A stretch of DNA of 64,000 bases from Hyphomonas atlantica corrig. (GTDB lineage: Bacteria; Pseudomonadota; Alphaproteobacteria; Caulobacterales; Hyphomonadaceae), in NCBI RefSeq assembly GCF_000682715.1, contig NZ_AWFH01000001.1, positions 248,001-312,000 of the forward strand, written 5' to 3'. The position numbers and the translations under genes are program-made. The notes beneath the pieces were generated by a model. It did not search any database, was not told where the DNA came from, and saw nothing but the letters and a program-made list of their open reading frames with translations. Positions 27,452 to 36,411 of the stretch are shown here, piece after piece (position 1 is the stretch's first letter; the number at the start of each line of letters is the position of its first letter).

Positions 27452-27657
27452 TGGCCATCATTGTCCGCCTCGATGTGATGCTCGCCCTGCGCAAGATGAA
27501 GTCCAAGGAGCTTGCTGCAGAGATTGGCATTTCAGAGCAGAACCTGTCGCAACTGCGACAGGGCCATGTGAAGGGAGTCCGGTTTGAAACCCTGGACAAG
27601 ATCTGCGCCGTTCTGGACTGCAAACCGGGCGACATACTGGATCGGGAAGACGACTAA
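27451..27657 (+). CDS. small Cro/CI-type (YozG-like) HTH regulator
   Basis: 68 residues made almost entirely of one helix-turn-helix domain: KSKELAAEIGISEQNLSQLR is the HTH, and ETLDKICAVLDCKPGDIL the rest of the five-helix fold. It starts on the last base of the DUF2975 stop codon. Proteins of this size and context bind DNA as dimers and usually regulate their own two-gene operon; the target here is unknown. A toxin-antitoxin reading is less likely since DUF2975 is a multi-pass membrane protein. Confidence 0.88.
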   Translation: MAIIVRLDVMLALRKMKSKELAAEIGISEQNLSQLRQGHVKGVRFETLDKICAVLDCKPGDILDREDD

Positions 27658-27780
27658 ATCCGGCCAGCGCGTCCGCTTTTTGGGCAGCGGTGTGAAAACC
27701 TGATCAGGATCAAGGCATTGCCGCGCCGATTAACGTCTCGGAAATGACGGACGCTTCGTTTCGGAGTATGATCATGGTCA

Positions 27781-28269
27781 ATGGTCCCGAACGCGAAAGC
27801 CTTTCCCTGGGGGGCAGGGATACTGCTCCTGCTAGCGACGGCAACAACCGCCGCAGCAGGAGCAGTGATTTCGGGGGGAAGTTCAGACCCCTGGTACAAC
27901 GCGCTCAACAAGCCCTTCCTGACGCCACCTGATATCGTTTTCGGACTGGTTTGGCCGGTCCTGTTCATCCTGATGGCAGCCGGCGCCTTGATCGTGCTGG
28001 ATCGGGCGGGCTCGTTTGAACGCGCTATCAGCCCACTTGGGCTGTACTATGCGATGCTTGTGTTCAATGCCGCCTGGAGCTTTGCATTCTTCGGCTTGAA
28101 TGATCTGCTGCTGGCGCTCGGAATACTCGTGGCGCTCTGGCTGTTGATTGTCGCCATGATGCAGGATTTCTGGAGATTTGCGCCGCTCGCCGCGCTGCTG
28201 CAGATCCCGTATCTCATCTGGATCAGCTTTGCGGGCTATCTGAACGGCTTCATCCTGTTCGCGAACTGA
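27781..28269 (+). CDS. tspO: TspO/MBR family protein
   Basis: 162 residues with five transmembrane helices. Family motifs are clear: WYNALNKPFLTPPDIVFGLVWPVLFILM with the conserved Trp and Pro residues, NAAWSFAFFGL, and PYLIWISFAGYLNG at the end. TspO is a membrane receptor for porphyrins/tetrapyrroles, in Rhodobacter a negative regulator of pigment genes in oxygen. An in-frame stop at 27769 limits the start to ATG 27781. The end overlaps the convergent CCA-transferase gene by 20 bases. Confidence 0.93.
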   Translation: MVPNAKAFPWGAGILLLLATATTAAAGAVISGGSSDPWYNALNKPFLTPPDIVFGLVWPVLFILMAAGALIVLDRAGSFERAISPLGLYYAMLVFNAAWSFAFFGLNDLLLALGILVALWLLIVAMMQDFWRFAPLAALLQIPYLIWISFAGYLNGFILFAN

Positions 28270-29473
28270 GGCGCGCCAGCAATTCGCCCCGCGTCAGGGT
28301 GAAGTCAGAGGCGACCCAGTCCGCCTCCAGCGACCGCAAGCACGCACCAATCTCGGGCCCTTTCAGGCCTGCCGCCAGCGCATCATTACCGCCGAGTGGA
28401 AACTCCGGCCGGGCCCAGTCAGCAGCAGCCCGGCGCACCGCCTGAAACGCCTCGCCCTGCGACAGCTGCGCAGCTTCGATCAAGGCGCGATCTTCCACCG
28501 CCTCTGGCCCATGCCGGTAAAACATCTGCCGCAGCGCCTGCGCATCTGCGCCGAGGACATGAGCCAGTGCCGGGTCCGCCCAGGCGGTGAGGCGGTCGGC
28601 CTCTGCATTTGACAGTCTGAGATGGGTCGTCATCTGTCGCACATCGCGCACGCGGCGGGGCGTCATCGCCATCAGCCGCTGCAACGGATCAGGCTCCAGC
28701 CTGGCCCCCTGCTCTACCGCGACGAGTGATGGCGTTTCAGACGCTGTCGCGCCCGGCAATACAATATCCAGAATGCCGGTCTCATCCATTGCGAGCAGGG
28801 CCTCTGACGGGCCCGGCGCTTCCATCAAGCGCTTCAGCTCTTTCCAGATCCGTTCGGCCGCAATTCTCGTGAGGCCCTCTTTCTGGCGCTCACAGGCCGC
28901 GAGGCCGTCTGCATCCATCCCGGCCCCATACCAGGCATTGAAGCGGAAGAAGCGCAAGATGCGCAGATAGTCTTCACGCAGGCGCTGGTCGGCATCACCA
29001 ATGAAGATCACGCGGCCCTTTATAGCGTCGGCAATCGAGCCCGGCACAACTTCATGAAGCTGGCCATCGGGGCTGGCATAGATCGCATTCAGCCGGAAGT
29101 CGCGGCGCTCGGCATCCTCGGCCCAGTCCTGTGTGAAGGCGACCACCGCACGGCGGCCATCGGTCTCGACATCCCGACGCAGACTGGTGATCTCGAAGGG
29201 GCGGCCGTCATGTATCGCGGTAATGGTGCCGTGCTCGATCCCCGTCGGGATGGCGCGAATCCCTGCCGCTTCCAGTGCAGCCTTTGTCGCGCCCGGTTCC
29301 AACTGTGTGGCGATGTCGATGTCGTCAACTTTCGCGCCGCGCAGCTGATTGCGGACGCATCCACCCACAAAGCGAGATCCGCCCGGTTTCGCCGCTTCCA
29401 GCGCCGCCATGACCGCGCGCGTGCCCGGCCAGTCCAGCCATTCCGCAGACAGGCGCTCAGTTTGCGTCATCAT
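28250..29473 (-). CDS. cca: CCA tRNA nucleotidyltransferase / poly(A) polymerase family
   Basis: About 407 residues from ATG 29473 (ATG 29470 directly after it is equally likely). The nucleotidyltransferase head has GGCVRNQLRG, the metal-binding DIDIAT and the RRDFRLNAIYA motif, followed by LREDYLRILRFFRF and a helical body and tail. It adds or repairs the 3' CCA of tRNAs in the cytoplasm. A frame extending 40 codons further upstream overlaps the DUF6111 gene and is very Arg-rich, so it is rejected. The start overlaps the DUF6111 stop by about 15 bases; the 3' end overlaps tspO. Confidence 0.93.
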   Translation of the reverse strand: MMTQTERLSAEWLDWPGTRAVMAALEAAKPGGSRFVGGCVRNQLRGAKVDDIDIATQLEPGATKAALEAAGIRAIPTGIEHGTITAIHDGRPFEITSLRRDVETDGRRAVVAFTQDWAEDAERRDFRLNAIYASPDGQLHEVVPGSIADAIKGRVIFIGDADQRLREDYLRILRFFRFNAWYGAGMDADGLAACERQKEGLTRIAAERIWKELKRLMEAPGPSEALLAMDETGILDIVLPGATASETPSLVAVEQGARLEPDPLQRLMAMTPRRVRDVRQMTTHLRLSNAEADRLTAWADPALAHVLGADAQALRQMFYRHGPEAVEDRALIEAAQLSQGEAFQAVRRAAADWARPEFPLGGNDALAAGLKGPEIGACLRSLEADWVASDFTLTRGELLARLSSRTG

Positions 29474-29942
29474 CCGGCCGCACAATATCCGGCGTCTCGG
29501 CGTCCGGATCCGGCGCGATAATGGTAGGCTCCTCGTCGGGGCGCGTCGCATCTTCGGTGTTCGGGGCCGTCGCGCGGATTTCCCCGGCATCATGGATCTC
29601 GGTTCCGGGGCCGGTTGCCCCGCGCGCAGATCTCACGCCATCGCGCTCCAGCGGAATGCCGACATTCCGCACGTCGTGTTCGCAAGGGTAATCGCGCGCA
29701 GGAATCAGTTTGCCATTCTCCAGCCGTGCAGGCTCATGGCAGATGTCGCGCTCCTTGGGCTCCAGCAGGATCAGCACGAACCACGCAACCGTCGCCAAAC
29801 CGATACCGCACAGGAACAGGATATTAATCGGCCATTTCCGCTTGCCCTCCTGCTGGGCATTGGACGTTGCCAGCAGATACAGCCCGAACACGATGAACGG
29901 GATCGAAAAGATGAAAAGCTCAAAGACGATGCGTCCGGCCAA
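29457..29942 (-). CDS. DUF6111-type small membrane protein
   Basis: 161 residues. Two membrane helices (about 5-25 and 38-60) are followed by ERDICHEPARLENGKLIPARDYPCE, with two Cys likely exposed outside, and a disordered acidic tail rich in Pro and Asp from about residue 95. The N-terminal pattern FSIPFIVFGLYLLATSN and position directly before the CCA transferase match DUF6111 proteins of alphaproteobacteria. Function unknown. It overlaps cca by about 15 bases, so the two are translated together. Confidence 0.75.
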   Translation of the reverse strand: MAGRIVFELFIFSIPFIVFGLYLLATSNAQQEGKRKWPINILFLCGIGLATVAWFVLILLEPKERDICHEPARLENGKLIPARDYPCEHDVRNVGIPLERDGVRSARGATGPGTEIHDAGEIRATAPNTEDATRPDEEPTIIAPDPDAETPDIVRPDDDAN

Positions 29943-30017
29943 TGTAGACTGCCCTCCGGTTTGTTTATTCTAGATAAGGCGTTGCCGGACCGAGCAAAAC
30001 CCTAAATGCCGCACCGA

Positions 30018-30638
30018 TCAATCATCATAGACGGTATGGTAGAGCTTGCGGATGATTCCTGCCGTCACGCCCCAGATGCGAAACCCGCCATGCGGCATCT
30101 CGTAGAACTGGCGTTCCTTGCCCCGATAAACCGCTCTGCCGACCTGATGATTGGCAATGTTCATCAGGAAATCGAGCGGAGTTTCAAACACGTCTGCCAC
30201 TTCTGTCGGGTCTGGTGTCGGCTCGAAGTCGGATGGCAGCAGGCCCACGACCGGCGTGATACGAAAGCGCGTCCCGGTGACATAGGGCGCGCCGCGGCCG
30301 AGCACGTCCACATCTGACGGGCGCACACCCACCTCTTCCTCGGCTTCGCGCAGCGCCGCAGCGACCTCATCCACATCGACCGGATCGATCTTGCCGCCCG
30401 GAAAGGCCACCTGACCGGCATGCGTAGCCATCGTATCCGGGCGCAGGGTCAGCAAGGCGGTCGGGCCGGATTTGCGCGGGATAACCCCGATCAGCACAGC
30501 CGCAGGCCGGATGAGGCCCAGATCCTCAGGCGTCAGGAACTCCATATCGCCATATTCGGTGAGCTGCGCTTCCCCGCGCGGCGGGTCCAGCCGGTCACTG
30601 ACGCGCGTCAGGAAATCGTCGAGCCCGTTCCAGCTCAT
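30018..30638 (-). CDS. NUDIX hydrolase, probable CoA pyrophosphatase
   Basis: 206 residues. RPAAVLIGVIPR begins the domain, and the NUDIX box runs from FPGGKIDP through LREAEEEVG with the REx2EExG core intact. The UPF0035-type motif around PYVTGTRFRITPVVG is typical of the NudL/PCD1 group that splits coenzyme A and its oxidised forms to phosphopantetheine and 3',5'-ADP. It is cytoplasmic. It follows DUF1285 by six bases, and cca-DUF6111 lie further down the same strand, a gene order common in alphaproteobacteria. Confidence 0.9.
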   Translation of the reverse strand: MSWNGLDDFLTRVSDRLDPPRGEAQLTEYGDMEFLTPEDLGLIRPAAVLIGVIPRKSGPTALLTLRPDTMATHAGQVAFPGGKIDPVDVDEVAAALREAEEEVGVRPSDVDVLGRGAPYVTGTRFRITPVVGLLPSDFEPTPDPTEVADVFETPLDFLMNIANHQVGRAVYRGKERQFYEMPHGGFRIWGVTAGIIRKLYHTVYDD

Positions 30639-30644
30639 GCCGCG

Positions 30645-31247
30645 TCAGCCTGCTGATCCAAGTGGAAAGAAGCTGCCCTGACTCCACACGCCGAAGGTAT
30701 CGCTGCCATCCGGCGCGGGCTCTGCCAGTTCGGCGAGTTCGTAGAAGACCGGTCGCGTGAGTTTGGCTTCAAGCTGTCCGCGCACGAGGACATAGGGCGA
30801 AGGCTCTCCGGTTTCCGGGTCGGTTTCAATCCGCAGCGGCGCATCCGGCCCTGCCAGGGTGACATCGCCCAGATTGGTCACGAAGGCCAGCGTCTGTTGC
30901 GGTCCGGGCTCCCCTGCCCGTTCGACCCGCACAGCGGTGAACGGCGCGTCTTCGACATGGACGATCACTTTTTCGTAGGGCGTGACGAGCCAGATCTTGC
31001 CGTCGGGATCCTGTCTTAGAATGCGGGAAAACAGCTTCACCAGCTTTTCGCGATTGATACGGCCGCCCCCATGCCACCAGCTGCCATCGGCGCGGATTTC
31101 CATGTCGATGTCTGCCGTGCGGTCCGGATTCCACAAATGGACGGGGGGCAGCTTGCCCTCTACCTTGCCATCGGGAAGGATCGCTTTAAGCGTCTCTTCG
31201 AGACTGATTGTGGTTGTGGCACTGGAATTCACATTTTGCTCCGCCAT
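30645..31247 (-). CDS. DUF1285 domain-containing protein
   Basis: 200 residues without signal peptide or membrane segment. The stretch PPVHLWNPDRTADIDMEIRADGSWWHGGG (positions about 34-62, only the ends quoted as key parts: HLWNP and WWHGG) and REKLVKLFSRILRQDPDGK followed by WLVTPYEK match DUF1285, a two-subdomain beta fold of unknown role. Its constant neighbour is the NUDIX/CCA cluster on one side and a divergent MoxR operon on the other, both seen here; the 60-base gap to moxR must hold both promoters. Confidence 0.88.
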   Translation of the reverse strand: MAEQNVNSSATTTISLEETLKAILPDGKVEGKLPPVHLWNPDRTADIDMEIRADGSWWHGGGRINREKLVKLFSRILRQDPDGKIWLVTPYEKVIVHVEDAPFTAVRVERAGEPGPQQTLAFVTNLGDVTLAGPDAPLRIETDPETGEPSPYVLVRGQLEAKLTRPVFYELAELAEPAPDGSDTFGVWSQGSFFPLGSAG

Positions 31248-31306
31248 GATCCGGCCTTAGACATAGGTTTGTTTATTCAGGACGAAAAGCCGGAGGCGCC
31301 CTTTTG

Positions 31307-32305
<999 letters not shown>

Positions 32306-32315
32306 CGCTCCCGGA

Positions 32316-32699
32316 ATGACACCTGCCCGCGAACTTCAACACGTATCCAGCCTCGCCCTCATGGCTGCGTGCCTTATGGCCTGTTCGCAGCAAGCCCCAT
32401 CGGCTGCATCTACAAATTTCGATTCCTGCCTGATCACACATATGGCAGCAATCGCGATGCTTCAGGATGCCGCCGATAAAGACAGCACAGAACTACGAAA
32501 AGCCGTGATAGCCAGTCAGAACGAATTGTTGCGAGACGATGCGATAGACAAAGACGAACTTGCTCAGCGTACATCCGTACTCATGCACGCCTATTCGGAC
32601 GCGGCCAATGTCGCACTTGCTGAAGCCGAAGCCACCGGCACGCCGATGCGCACACTCGCCACTGACGCAATCGCATGCGGGAAAGCGGTATCTGCATGA
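32316..32699 (+). CDS. small lipoprotein inserted in the MoxR operon
   Basis: 127 residues from ATG 32316, ten bases after the moxR stop. A signal peptide with SSLALMAACLMAC gives lipobox LMAC; the mature part is about 100 residues, helical, Ala/Asp/Thr-rich with two Cys (SCLITHM and IACGK). Family not recognised. Base composition is visibly lower in GC than its neighbours. Its first bases ATGACACCTGCC are identical to the first twelve of the following DUF58 gene and similarity continues for about 24, as if the gene had been inserted at that junction with a duplicated start. Its stop overlaps the DUF58 start as ATGA. Confidence 0.6.
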   Translation: MTPARELQHVSSLALMAACLMACSQQAPSAASTNFDSCLITHMAAIAMLQDAADKDSTELRKAVIASQNELLRDDAIDKDELAQRTSVLMHAYSDAANVALAEAEATGTPMRTLATDAIACGKAVSA

Positions 32700-33562
32700 C
32701 ACCTGCCGCCGACCTTCGCGCTGAGGCCGAGAGCCTTGCCCGGCAATTGCCCGGCCTGAACTTCAAGGCCGAGGCAAGCGAGGCTGCGCATATCGGCTCG
32801 GCCGGGCGCAGGCGGCCGGGCACCGGCGAGCATTTCTGGCAATATCGTCGCTACGCACAGGAAGACGCCGCAGACCGGGTCGACTGGCGCCGCTCGGCCA
32901 AGGGCAATGAATTGTTCGTACGCGAAACAGAATTGGAAACCGCGCGCACGGTGCTGTTTTGGTGCGATGATGCGGCGGGCTTTCGCTGGAAGGGCGAAGG
33001 CGACCTGCGGACCAAGGCCGAGGAAGCACAGCTTCTGATGCTGACACTGGGCATTCTGATGTCAAAGGATGGCGAGCGGATCGGCATGCTGGGCGCAGGC
33101 CGGTCTGCCAGTTTTGGCAAGAAGGCCGTTGCGCGACTTGCCGAAGATCTCGAGCGCGGCACGAATGGGCAATTCCCTTCTCCCCCACGCTCCGCCGCGA
33201 CGCTGGTGCTGGCGTCAGACTTCTACGCTCCGCTTACGGAATGGCAGGTAAGGCTTGCGCCGCTGGCGGCTAAATGCCCGGAAGGCGTTCTGCTGGCCGT
33301 GTCCGCGCCGATCGAAGAGGACTTTCCCTTTGAGGGCCGCACGAAACTGAGCCGGCCGGGCACGGGCATCGACCGCATTCTGGGCCGCGCCGAAACCATG
33401 CGAGACACCTACCTGCGCCGCTTCTCCGAACAGCGCGACGGGCTGAGGAAACTGGCCACCCAATTCGGCTGGAGACTGGTGACGCATACTGTCGGGCAAT
33501 CCTCGCTGGAGGGTGCCGCGCGCCTGAAAGCACAGATCGAAACCTTCGGAGCGAAATCATGA
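32696..33562 (+). CDS. DUF58 domain-containing protein
   Basis: 288 residues. The DUF58 signature is clear: GEHFWQYRRYAQEDAADRVDW, then RSAKGNELFVRETE, where the D-W-R-x-(S/T)-A-(K/R) and E-L-x-V-R-E residues are characteristic. Such proteins resemble VWA domains and are the usual substrate or partner of MoxR ATPases in envelope stress or complex assembly. No membrane segment is apparent. Both ends overlap neighbours by ATGA, showing tight co-translation with the small lipoprotein gene and the DUF4159 gene. Confidence 0.92.
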   Translation: MTPAADLRAEAESLARQLPGLNFKAEASEAAHIGSAGRRRPGTGEHFWQYRRYAQEDAADRVDWRRSAKGNELFVRETELETARTVLFWCDDAAGFRWKGEGDLRTKAEEAQLLMLTLGILMSKDGERIGMLGAGRSASFGKKAVARLAEDLERGTNGQFPSPPRSAATLVLASDFYAPLTEWQVRLAPLAAKCPEGVLLAVSAPIEEDFPFEGRTKLSRPGTGIDRILGRAETMRDTYLRRFSEQRDGLRKLATQFGWRLVTHTVGQSSLEGAARLKAQIETFGAKS

Positions 33563-36411
33563 CGGCGCTCGGCCCATTCCTGCTCGGTGCGCCCTGGGCG
33601 CTTGCCGCGCTCGCCGCGCTGCCGCTGATCTGGTGGATCCTGCGCGCGACGCCACCTGCCCCGCGCCATGCCGAATTGCCGTCGATGCAATTGCTGGACG
33701 GGATCGAACCGCAGGAAGAAACCCCGGCGCGCACGCCTTGGTGGGTCTGGCTGATCCGCACACTGGCAGTCGCCGCTGCGATCCTTGGACTATCGCAACC
33801 GGTCTATGCACCGGGCGCACAGACGGAAACGGCAGAGGGCACCGGAAGCCTTCTCATTGTCGTGGATAATGGCTGGTCTTCTGCGCCGCGTTGGCCGGAC
33901 CTGATCAATGCCGCGACCGCCACGCTGGACAGCGGAAACCGCGACGCGCCGGTTCACCTGTTGCTGACCGCGCCGCAGCAATTCAATCCCGACCCGGCCG
34001 AACGTATTTCCCGCGCGGACATGGCCAAACGCCTCGCTTCCCTGCGTCCGCAGGCCTGGGCACCAGACCGCGCTGATGCATTGGCACGACTGCGCGATTC
34101 CACCTTTACGCCCGACCGCATCTTCTGGGCCAGCGATGGTCTGGAAGGACGCAACGGACAGCGCTTCGCGCAGGAGCTCTCCAGCATTGCGCCGCTGACC
34201 GTCTATGCTGCTGCGCCGACAGGGCCCGTCGTGATTTCCAGCATCCGGTCCCAGACAGATTCGGTCTCTGTTACAGCGAGGCGCGCAGACGCCCGCGGCG
34301 TAACAACGGGCTATGTTTCTGCCCTGACCATTGACGGCTCGGCCCTTGCCACCGCTCCCCTGGACTTTGCCGATGGGCAGAGCGAAGCCGTCGCAGAGTT
34401 CACGATCCCTGCTGCAGCGCTGGCGCGAGTGGCTCGGTTCAATGTCACCGGGCAACAGGGCGCGGGCACGGTCTGGCTCTGGGATTCGGCGGACCGCTCC
34501 CGCAGGGTTGGTCTGGTCGATGCGGGCGCGTCTGCTCAACCGCTGCTGTCCGACATGCATTATATCCGCAAGGCGCTGGAGCCCTTCGCGACCATATCCG
34601 AGGGCAGCATCGAAAACCTCGTCGCCGCCTCCCCCGATGCGATTATCATGAGTGATGTCGGCCAGATCCTGCCGCAGGATGCCGAACTGCTGAATACATG
34701 GGTGGAAAACGGCGGCGCGCTGATCCGCTTTGCCGGTCCGCGGCTCGCCGCGCAGGGAGATGACCTCTTGCCAGTAGCGTTACGCAGGTCATCGCGCGCG
34801 CTCGGCGGCGCGCTCGCCTGGGACGAGCCCCAGGCCATGGCGTCTTTTCCTGAAGCCTCTCCCTTTGCCGGCCTTTCCGTGCCGGGCGATGTGCGCATCA
34901 AACAACAGGTTCTCGCCCGTCCGGGACCGGAACTTGCATCCAAGACCTGGGCGCGACTCGCAGATGGCTCGCCGCTTGTCACCGCCGACACGCGCGGCAA
35001 TGGCACGCTGATCCTGTTTCACACCACCGCTGGGCCGGACTGGGCAGACCTTGCCTATTCCGGCACCTTCTCGCAGATGCTGCGCCGGTCCATTGCCGCT
35101 GGGCGCGGCGAAGCGGTGGGCGACGCGGAAGGCGCGTATACGCCATACCTGACCCTGGACGGGTATGGCCGCTTGTCCGCTGCCGGACCGAATGCTGCGC
35201 CATTGAAAGCCGTTGATTTCGCGGAGACGGTATTGTCGGAATCCCACCCGCCCGGTCTTTATCGGGGGCCTGCCGGAACCCGCGCACTGAATGCTGGCGC
35301 AGGGCAGCGCCCAAGACTGATTGCCGAATGGCCGCTATCGGCGCGCCTGCTCGGCGATGCAGAGGCGCGCTCGCTGCGACTGGCCGGACCGCTGCTGACT
35401 CTGGCGGCATTATTGCTGGCACTTGACCTGTTCATCGCCCTGTTCGTTGCTGGAAGACTCCGCCGCTTCGGACGGAGCGCCGCGACCGCCTGCATCCTGA
35501 TCGGAGGAGCGATGGTCGCCCTGCCCGGCCCGGACGCCGTGGCCCAGCCCTACCAGTACGAGCTGCTGCCCGATGGAACCTATCGCCGTGTTGATACGAG
35601 TCCGGACGTCATTCGTCTGCCGTCTACAGGCAATTCAACGCAGAAGGAAATCGACGCAGCGCTGGAAATGCGGCTGGCCTTTGTCGAGACCCCTGACGGT
35701 GACCTGAACCGTCGAACCGAAGCCGGGCTGTCCGGTTTGACCAGCATATTGCGGATGCGTACCTCGGTTGAGCCCGCCGACCCACGTGGTGTAAATCTGG
35801 AAACGGATTCGCTTGAACTCTACCCGCTGATCTACTTCAACGTACCGGAGTCCATGCCCCCCCTGTCAGAAACAGCAATTGCAAATCTCAACACCTATCT
35901 CCGCTCCGGGGGCGCTCTGGTGATCGACACCCGCGCGGGCGGGACCATCGGTTCACAGACCGATGTCAGCAGACTTGAAACCTTGTTCGAAGGCCTTGAT
36001 GCGCCGCCCCTGCAAACAGTGGGCGAGAATCATGTCCTGACTCGCAGCTTCTACTTGCTGAACGACTTTCCCGGCCGGTATGCCCAGCGCAGCCTCTGGA
36101 TCGAGCAGGCCGGTGACGCAAGCGCTCCGCGCGGCGACGGCGTTTCACGGCTGATCATCGGAGATGCTGACTGGGCATCCGCATGGGCGGTCGATGCGCA
36201 GGGGCGCGATCTTTACTCCGTAGACGGCGGCGCAGAGCAAAGGGAAATGTCCCGCCGCTTTGGCGTGAACCTCGTCATGTATGTCCTGACCGGCAGCTAC
36301 AAGGATGATCAGGTTCACATACCCGCCTTGCTGGAACGGCTGGGGGATGGTGAAGAACCTGATGACGAGCCCGTTGAATTACCCAGCCGCATTCTGGATG
36401 GGGGCCCGTGA
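33559..36411 (+). CDS. BatA-like N-terminal / DUF4159 C-terminal membrane protein
   Basis: 950 residues. The N-terminus has two membrane helices (FLLGAPWALAALAALPLIWW and WWVWLIRTLAVAAAILGL), the layout of the aerotolerance (BatA) family, followed by a VWA-like periplasmic domain with LLIVVDNGWS (the MIDAS is degenerate). A third membrane region near residues 610-640 precedes the DUF4159 domain (about 690-900), with LYPLIYFNVPESMPPLSE and GGALVIDTRAG, a glutamine-amidotransferase-like fold. It probably works with MoxR and DUF58 in an envelope complex. Overlaps both neighbours. Confidence 0.88.
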   Translation: MTALGPFLLGAPWALAALAALPLIWWILRATPPAPRHAELPSMQLLDGIEPQEETPARTPWWVWLIRTLAVAAAILGLSQPVYAPGAQTETAEGTGSLLIVVDNGWSSAPRWPDLINAATATLDSGNRDAPVHLLLTAPQQFNPDPAERISRADMAKRLASLRPQAWAPDRADALARLRDSTFTPDRIFWASDGLEGRNGQRFAQELSSIAPLTVYAAAPTGPVVISSIRSQTDSVSVTARRADARGVTTGYVSALTIDGSALATAPLDFADGQSEAVAEFTIPAAALARVARFNVTGQQGAGTVWLWDSADRSRRVGLVDAGASAQPLLSDMHYIRKALEPFATISEGSIENLVAASPDAIIMSDVGQILPQDAELLNTWVENGGALIRFAGPRLAAQGDDLLPVALRRSSRALGGALAWDEPQAMASFPEASPFAGLSVPGDVRIKQQVLARPGPELASKTWARLADGSPLVTADTRGNGTLILFHTTAGPDWADLAYSGTFSQMLRRSIAAGRGEAVGDAEGAYTPYLTLDGYGRLSAAGPNAAPLKAVDFAETVLSESHPPGLYRGPAGTRALNAGAGQRPRLIAEWPLSARLLGDAEARSLRLAGPLLTLAALLLALDLFIALFVAGRLRRFGRSAATACILIGGAMVALPGPDAVAQPYQYELLPDGTYRRVDTSPDVIRLPSTGNSTQKEIDAALEMRLAFVETPDGDLNRRTEAGLSGLTSILRMRTSVEPADPRGVNLETDSLELYPLIYFNVPESMPPLSETAIANLNTYLRSGGALVIDTRAGGTIGSQTDVSRLETLFEGLDAPPLQTVGENHVLTRSFYLLNDFPGRYAQRSLWIEQAGDASAPRGDGVSRLIIGDADWASAWAVDAQGRDLYSVDGGAEQREMSRRFGVNLVMYVLTGSYKDDQVHIPALLERLGDGEEPDDEPVELPSRILDGGP

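Noticed and set aside
26903-27657. Toxin-antitoxin module
   Set aside because: The partner is a four-helix DUF2975 membrane protein, not a known toxin fold.
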